A DNA stretch of 49,020 nt from positions 1 through 49,020 of the forward strand of contig JAIQEZ010000031.1 in assembly GCA_020073545.1 (NCBI GenBank), read 5' to 3'. Of the stretch, positions 46,370-49,020 are shown piece by piece. Every line of letters begins with the position of its first letter. Within the stretch, counting starts at the first letter, position 1. This DNA is from Terriglobia bacterium. GTDB taxonomy: Bacteria; Acidobacteriota; Terriglobia; UBA7540. The translations under genes were made by a program, and so were the position numbers. A model generated the notes under the pieces. It had not been told where the DNA came from and searched no databases. It saw nothing but the letters and a program-made list of their open reading frames with translations.

Positions 46370-46703
46370 AGGCAGTGCCGCCGTCGGCAGGGTCGACCCC
46401 AGCGCCAACGAAGAAAAATCGGGCAAGACGATCAGGGAGGGGATGGAGACGTCCGAGAGGAGTGGTGTGGAACGGCAGTGGCTTCTGGTCTTACTTTTAT
46501 CAGAAAAGGTACGACCCAGCCGCTTGCGAGGTACCGTTGATATGCAGGGCGGCGCAGTAGGGCCGCCCCGGAGGCCGTGGGGCGTTTCGTGCCGAAGTTC
46601 CGGATTCCACCGAGCAGATTCTGGCAAGGAAGGAGTCGCTAATGACTGGGCCAGGATCAGTCGTTTATACCTCGCGCGTGCGGATTGAGTGACAAGAGGG
46701 ACC
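46370..46703. other. Intergenic stretch with one GC hairpin
   Basis: 334 bp after the URO-D-like gene without a recognisable gene. It contains GGGCGGC (46547-46553) and GCCGCCC (46562-46568), a perfect 7-bp stem with an 8-base loop. No T-run follows, so it is at most a weak terminator or mRNA-end hairpin. The two open frames across it lack known motifs. Confidence 0.4.
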
Positions 46704-47117
46704 GATGCGGCTGGCTTACTTGCCGGCGGAGGAAGAGCTGGTGACTTTTGGTTTGCAGCCTGAGGTGGCCGCGCACTGCGGGGTCTTACCAGACGCCTAG
46801 CCCATGCGCATGACGACGCCCGATTACGTCGTCGCCGCGGCGGGAGGTTGACTGACTGGGACCTTCAGCGAACGCGCTGGAAGCGCGTGGAGTGGAGGCA
46901 AGCGGCGGGAAGGTGGTGGCCGAGGTCACGGGAGAGATCGAAGTAGATGGCGAGGGTGCTGATCATCAGGTGCATTTTCAGCCACTACAAGTTGCGGGCT
47001 CCTCCCGAATCCCGCGAAATCGTGGAGCGGGTACACGGCTTGCGCGCGGAGAGATGTTCGGTAGCCCGGTCGCTGAAAGGCGCCATCGCGATTTCTACGT
47101 CGTTTGAATTGACATAG
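46704..47117 (+). pseudogene. Decayed OsmC-family gene
   Basis: Joined across frames, the sequence reads MRLAYLPAEEELVTFGLQPE, then TTPDYVVAAAGG, a TGA where relatives have Cys (GGCLTGTF), then ALEARGVEASGGKVVAEVTG, and finally VLIIRCIFSHYKLRAPPESR to FELT with TAG at 47115-47117. The final block includes the conserved Cys of OsmC proteins (ERCSVARSLKGAI). At least one nonsense change (46849-46851), an additional stop near 46797 and two frameshifts (around 46870 and 46955) are needed, so no functional product is expected. A peroxide/organic-hydroperoxide type role once; unrelated to nucleosides. Confidence 0.6.
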
Positions 47118-47314
47118 AGCCCTGCGCCTGACGCCTTTGTTGGATTGAGTGCAGGTCGCGCAGAGCGTACGATGGCCGCCGGATTCAGTCTCGCCAGTTC
47201 AACAGACTAGTTTGACTGGCCCGCGGTGGAGATATTCTCTATGGGAGGTCCGGAGCGTTCAAGAACTCGCGCTCCTCAGTGTGAGGATCCCACTTCAATT
47301 GCTGGAGAACAAAC

Positions 47315-48013
47315 ATGGACCCATCCGATGTTAGCACTCCGATGTTCGATCGGATCGGCGGTGAAATCATAGAAATGGCCACGACCCTATCCGACCATGA
47401 ATATCATGCCGCGAGGGCAGGAAACCTCAGCGTGCGAATATCGAGCGACCTCGTGGTCTGCACGCGGCATAGAGCAGACAAGGGGAAGCTAACCCTGAAT
47501 GACCTAATTATCTGCAACCTCCAGGGCGACGGCGTCGCGGGTGGCGGGAAACCCTCTTCCGAAATAGGCATGCATCTGGCCTGCTACCGTGTCCGGCCAG
47601 ACGTCAGCGCCGTCATCCACGCCCATCCCCCTACTGCTACTGGCTTTGCCGCAGCAAGCACGCGTCTGGATCAGGTGACCCTGCCGGAACTTGTGGTGTG
47701 GTTAGGGCCCATCGGTTTCGTGCCCTATGCGACACCGGGAAGCAGCGAACTGGCGGACCTGGTGGAGCAGTACATCGGCTCCCACGATGCTCTATTGCTT
47801 GAGAATCATGGTGCTCTGACGGTTGGCCAAGATCTCCGACAGGCAGCCGAGCGGATGGATTTGGTAGAGCATAGCGCCCGGGTTACGTTGGTCGTCCGCC
47901 AGCTCGGGAAGGTCTTCTCCTTGTCACCCGCGGAATCAGAAGAGTTACTTGAAATCCGGCGCCGAGTAGATCGAGCACCGCCAGTCTTTCCACTTTCTTC
48001 TGCGGGTCGGTAG
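47315..48013 (+). CDS. Class II (zinc) aldolase family protein
   Basis: 232 residues from ATG 47315 with GGAG upstream. The class II aldolase/adducin zinc site is complete and spaced exactly like L-fuculose-phosphate aldolase: E83 (SSEIGMH), H102 and H104 (IHAHPP), H165 (ENHG), each ten residues later than in FucA, and the N-terminal GNLS phosphate loop at 36-39. It should cleave a ketose-1-phosphate to dihydroxyacetone phosphate and an aldehyde. With methylthioribose kinase 2 kb upstream, 5-methylthioribulose-1-phosphate or 5-deoxyribulose-1-phosphate are attractive substrates, but fuculose/rhamnulose-type substrates are possible too. Confidence 0.88.
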   Translation: MDPSDVSTPMFDRIGGEIIEMATTLSDHEYHAARAGNLSVRISSDLVVCTRHRADKGKLTLNDLIICNLQGDGVAGGGKPSSEIGMHLACYRVRPDVSAVIHAHPPTATGFAAASTRLDQVTLPELVVWLGPIGFVPYATPGSSELADLVEQYIGSHDALLLENHGALTVGQDLRQAAERMDLVEHSARVTLVVRQLGKVFSLSPAESEELLEIRRRVDRAPPVFPLSSAGR

Positions 48014-48543
48014 GGTAGAGTACCGGACCCAACGATGGTACGGGATCGTGTTGCCCCGGCACGTGGGCCGATGGCGGCGTGGCTTGCCGGAGATCCTCGA
48101 AGAGGGAAGCAACGAGCTGACGGCTTTCAGCCGGCGGCTGTTTGTTTCTCTCTACGACGAACTTGTGGACCTGGAAGGCAAGAGCGAAGCCAGTGAAGAA
48201 CAGGTAAAGGCGGTCTACCAGACCAGCGAGCCATGGCAACGGGTCGCGGCCGTGGAACGGATCGGCCCGGTTTCCGCGACAACTCTGGTGGCTCCGATGA
48301 GCGATGGGAAAACCTTTAGGAGCGGCAGTCAGTTTGCTGCTTGCCTTGGCCTGGTGCCCAGGCAGCACTCCAACGGCGGCAAACCGCAACTGTTCGGCAT
48401 CACTAAGCGTGGCGATCCTTCTGCGCACTCGGTTCGTTCACGGAGCACACTCGGTCATTTATCGGGCCGGGGGTAAGACCGACCAGCGCAGCCGCTGAAT
48501 TGTGGACAAGCAGCGGCGACTGAGTACCACGAAGGCGTGGGCG
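48014..48543 (+). pseudogene. IS110-family transposase, C-terminal half, frameshifted
   Basis: The frame from 48048 reads GLPEILEEGSNELTAFSRRL, then IGPVSATTLVAPMSDGKTF and QFAACLGLVPRQHSNGGK, the Transposase_20 domain. Near 48415 it shifts by one to LLRTRFVHGAHSVIYRAGGK and TDQRSR, a TGA (48496-48498, Trp in relatives), then IVDKQRRLSTTKAWAL, which still looks IS110. The N-terminal DEDD half is missing, so it is a relic. By phrase it belongs to a different subgroup than the fragment at 25512-26232. Confidence 0.75.
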
Positions 48544-48544
48544 C

Positions 48545-48921
48545 TGGGAGGAGAGAAGCCGCGATTCGGCTACCGGCGGCTGTACATGCTGCTGAGGCAA
48601 AGCGGTGAGCGTGTGAATCATGAGCTCGTGTGGCATGTGTATTGGGAAGCGGGGTTGTGCGTGAAACGAAAAAAGCGCAAGCGGCTCGTGCGTGCGGACC
48701 GGCCCGCGATAGTGCTGAGCGCGACGGATCAGGAATGGGCTCTGGACTTCCTGCATGAGGTGCTGGCCACAGGGCAACGGGTGCGCGTACTGAGCGTGCT
48801 GGATGCATACACTCGGGAATGCCTGGCACTGGAAGTGGACACGAGCTTTGCCAACCAGCAGGTGACGCGGGTGCTGGAACAAGTGATGGAAGAACGCGGA
48901 TGGCTGGACCGACAGCTTCCG
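48545..48921 (+). pseudogene. IS3-family transposase OrfB fragment
   Basis: In the frame continuing from the IS110 relic: RFGYRRLYMLLRQSGERVNH, then WHVYWEAGLCVKRKKRKRL, WALDFLHEVLATGQRVRVLS and VLDAYTRECLALEVDTSF. These are the HTH-like and first catalytic blocks of the IS3 OrfB integrase core (Asp in LDFL, Asp in LDAYTRE). It stops matching after RGWLDRQLPH at about 48921; the glutamate block is absent. Cut at both ends. Confidence 0.75.
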
Positions 48922-49020
48922 CATGTCGGTCGGTGCGCCATTTTCAAAGGTAATGTAACCAGCGCGCCAGTTGAGAACCGAGTTCGGGAAAAAATGTTAA
49001 AAAAGGCATTCACGCTCCGG
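48922..49020. other. Window edge, possible end of another insertion sequence
   Basis: The last 99 bases do not match the IS3 core. A minus-strand phrase (TGAAAATGGCGCACCGACC) is the sort of sequence seen at ends of other transposons, and the stretch is AT-richer (AAAAAATGTTAAAAAAGGC). Too short to assign. Confidence 0.25.

Noticed and set aside
25512-48543. The two IS110 pieces being halves of one split element
   Set aside because: One is an N-terminal and one a C-terminal half, but their family phrases suggest different subgroups and they have opposite orientations 22 kb apart.

Overview
The window looks like a chromosomal stretch of a GC-rich Gram-negative bacterium, most likely an acidobacterium or close relative. 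The clues are a TonB-dependent receptor with an N-terminal carboxypeptidase-regulatory-like domain, exported TPR and CRTAC (FG-GAP/ASPIC-UnbV) proteins, RhaT/GRP-type sugar porters, bacterial GH59 enzymes, and many insertion-sequence relics. The taxonomic guess is inference from gene content; there is no rRNA or marker gene in the window.

Layout. (1) 61-5226: a minus-strand run of an aldo/keto reductase, an exported cupin-CMD fusion and two exported alpha/beta hydrolases, divergent from an AraC-type regulator. (2) 5228-9981: a tightly packed minus-strand block led by a serine recombinase, followed by small cysteine-rich proteins, a DnaJ-zinc-finger-like miniprotein and a metallophosphoesterase; it looks like a small mobile module. 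(3) 10209-14649: genetic debris: the first ~25 codons of a flavin reductase, a DUF499-type ATPase gene split by one in-frame amber codon, and an N-terminally truncated IS1634-type transposase. (4) 14868-27632: a carbohydrate-oriented minus-strand block: a RhaT-like porter split by one in-frame amber codon, two tandem GH59 (galactocerebrosidase-family) enzymes, a GH2-type enzyme lacking its N-terminal domains, a Tat-exported CehA/McbA-like metallohydrolase, an MBL-fold hydrolase cut by an IS110 relic, and an AraC regulator. (5) 27633-28870: a long non-coding stretch holding an AT-rich palindrome, a 15-bp tandem repeat and the frameshifted 3' end of a glycoside-hydrolase-like gene.

(6) 28871-46369 is the most coherent part, a long plus-strand locus: exported nucleoside hydrolase, TPR protein, CRTAC protein, TonB-dependent receptor, two more TPR proteins, a second CRTAC protein, GRP-family sugar porter, ribokinase, adenosine deaminase, 5-methylthioribose kinase and a uroporphyrinogen-decarboxylase-like protein. 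After a decayed OsmC-family gene comes a class II aldolase (47315-48013). Read together this suggests uptake of nucleosides across the outer membrane, periplasmic cleavage to base and pentose, pentose import and phosphorylation, plus salvage of 5'-deoxy or 5'-methylthio nucleosides through methylthioribose kinase and an aldolase. That reading is inference from family assignments; the isomerase step (MtnA) is not visible.

(7) 48014-49020: nested relics of an IS110-type and an IS3-type transposase run to the window edge. Overall the accessory parts show many lesions (in-frame stops, frameshifts, truncations), either real decay or, in single-base cases, possible sequence errors.
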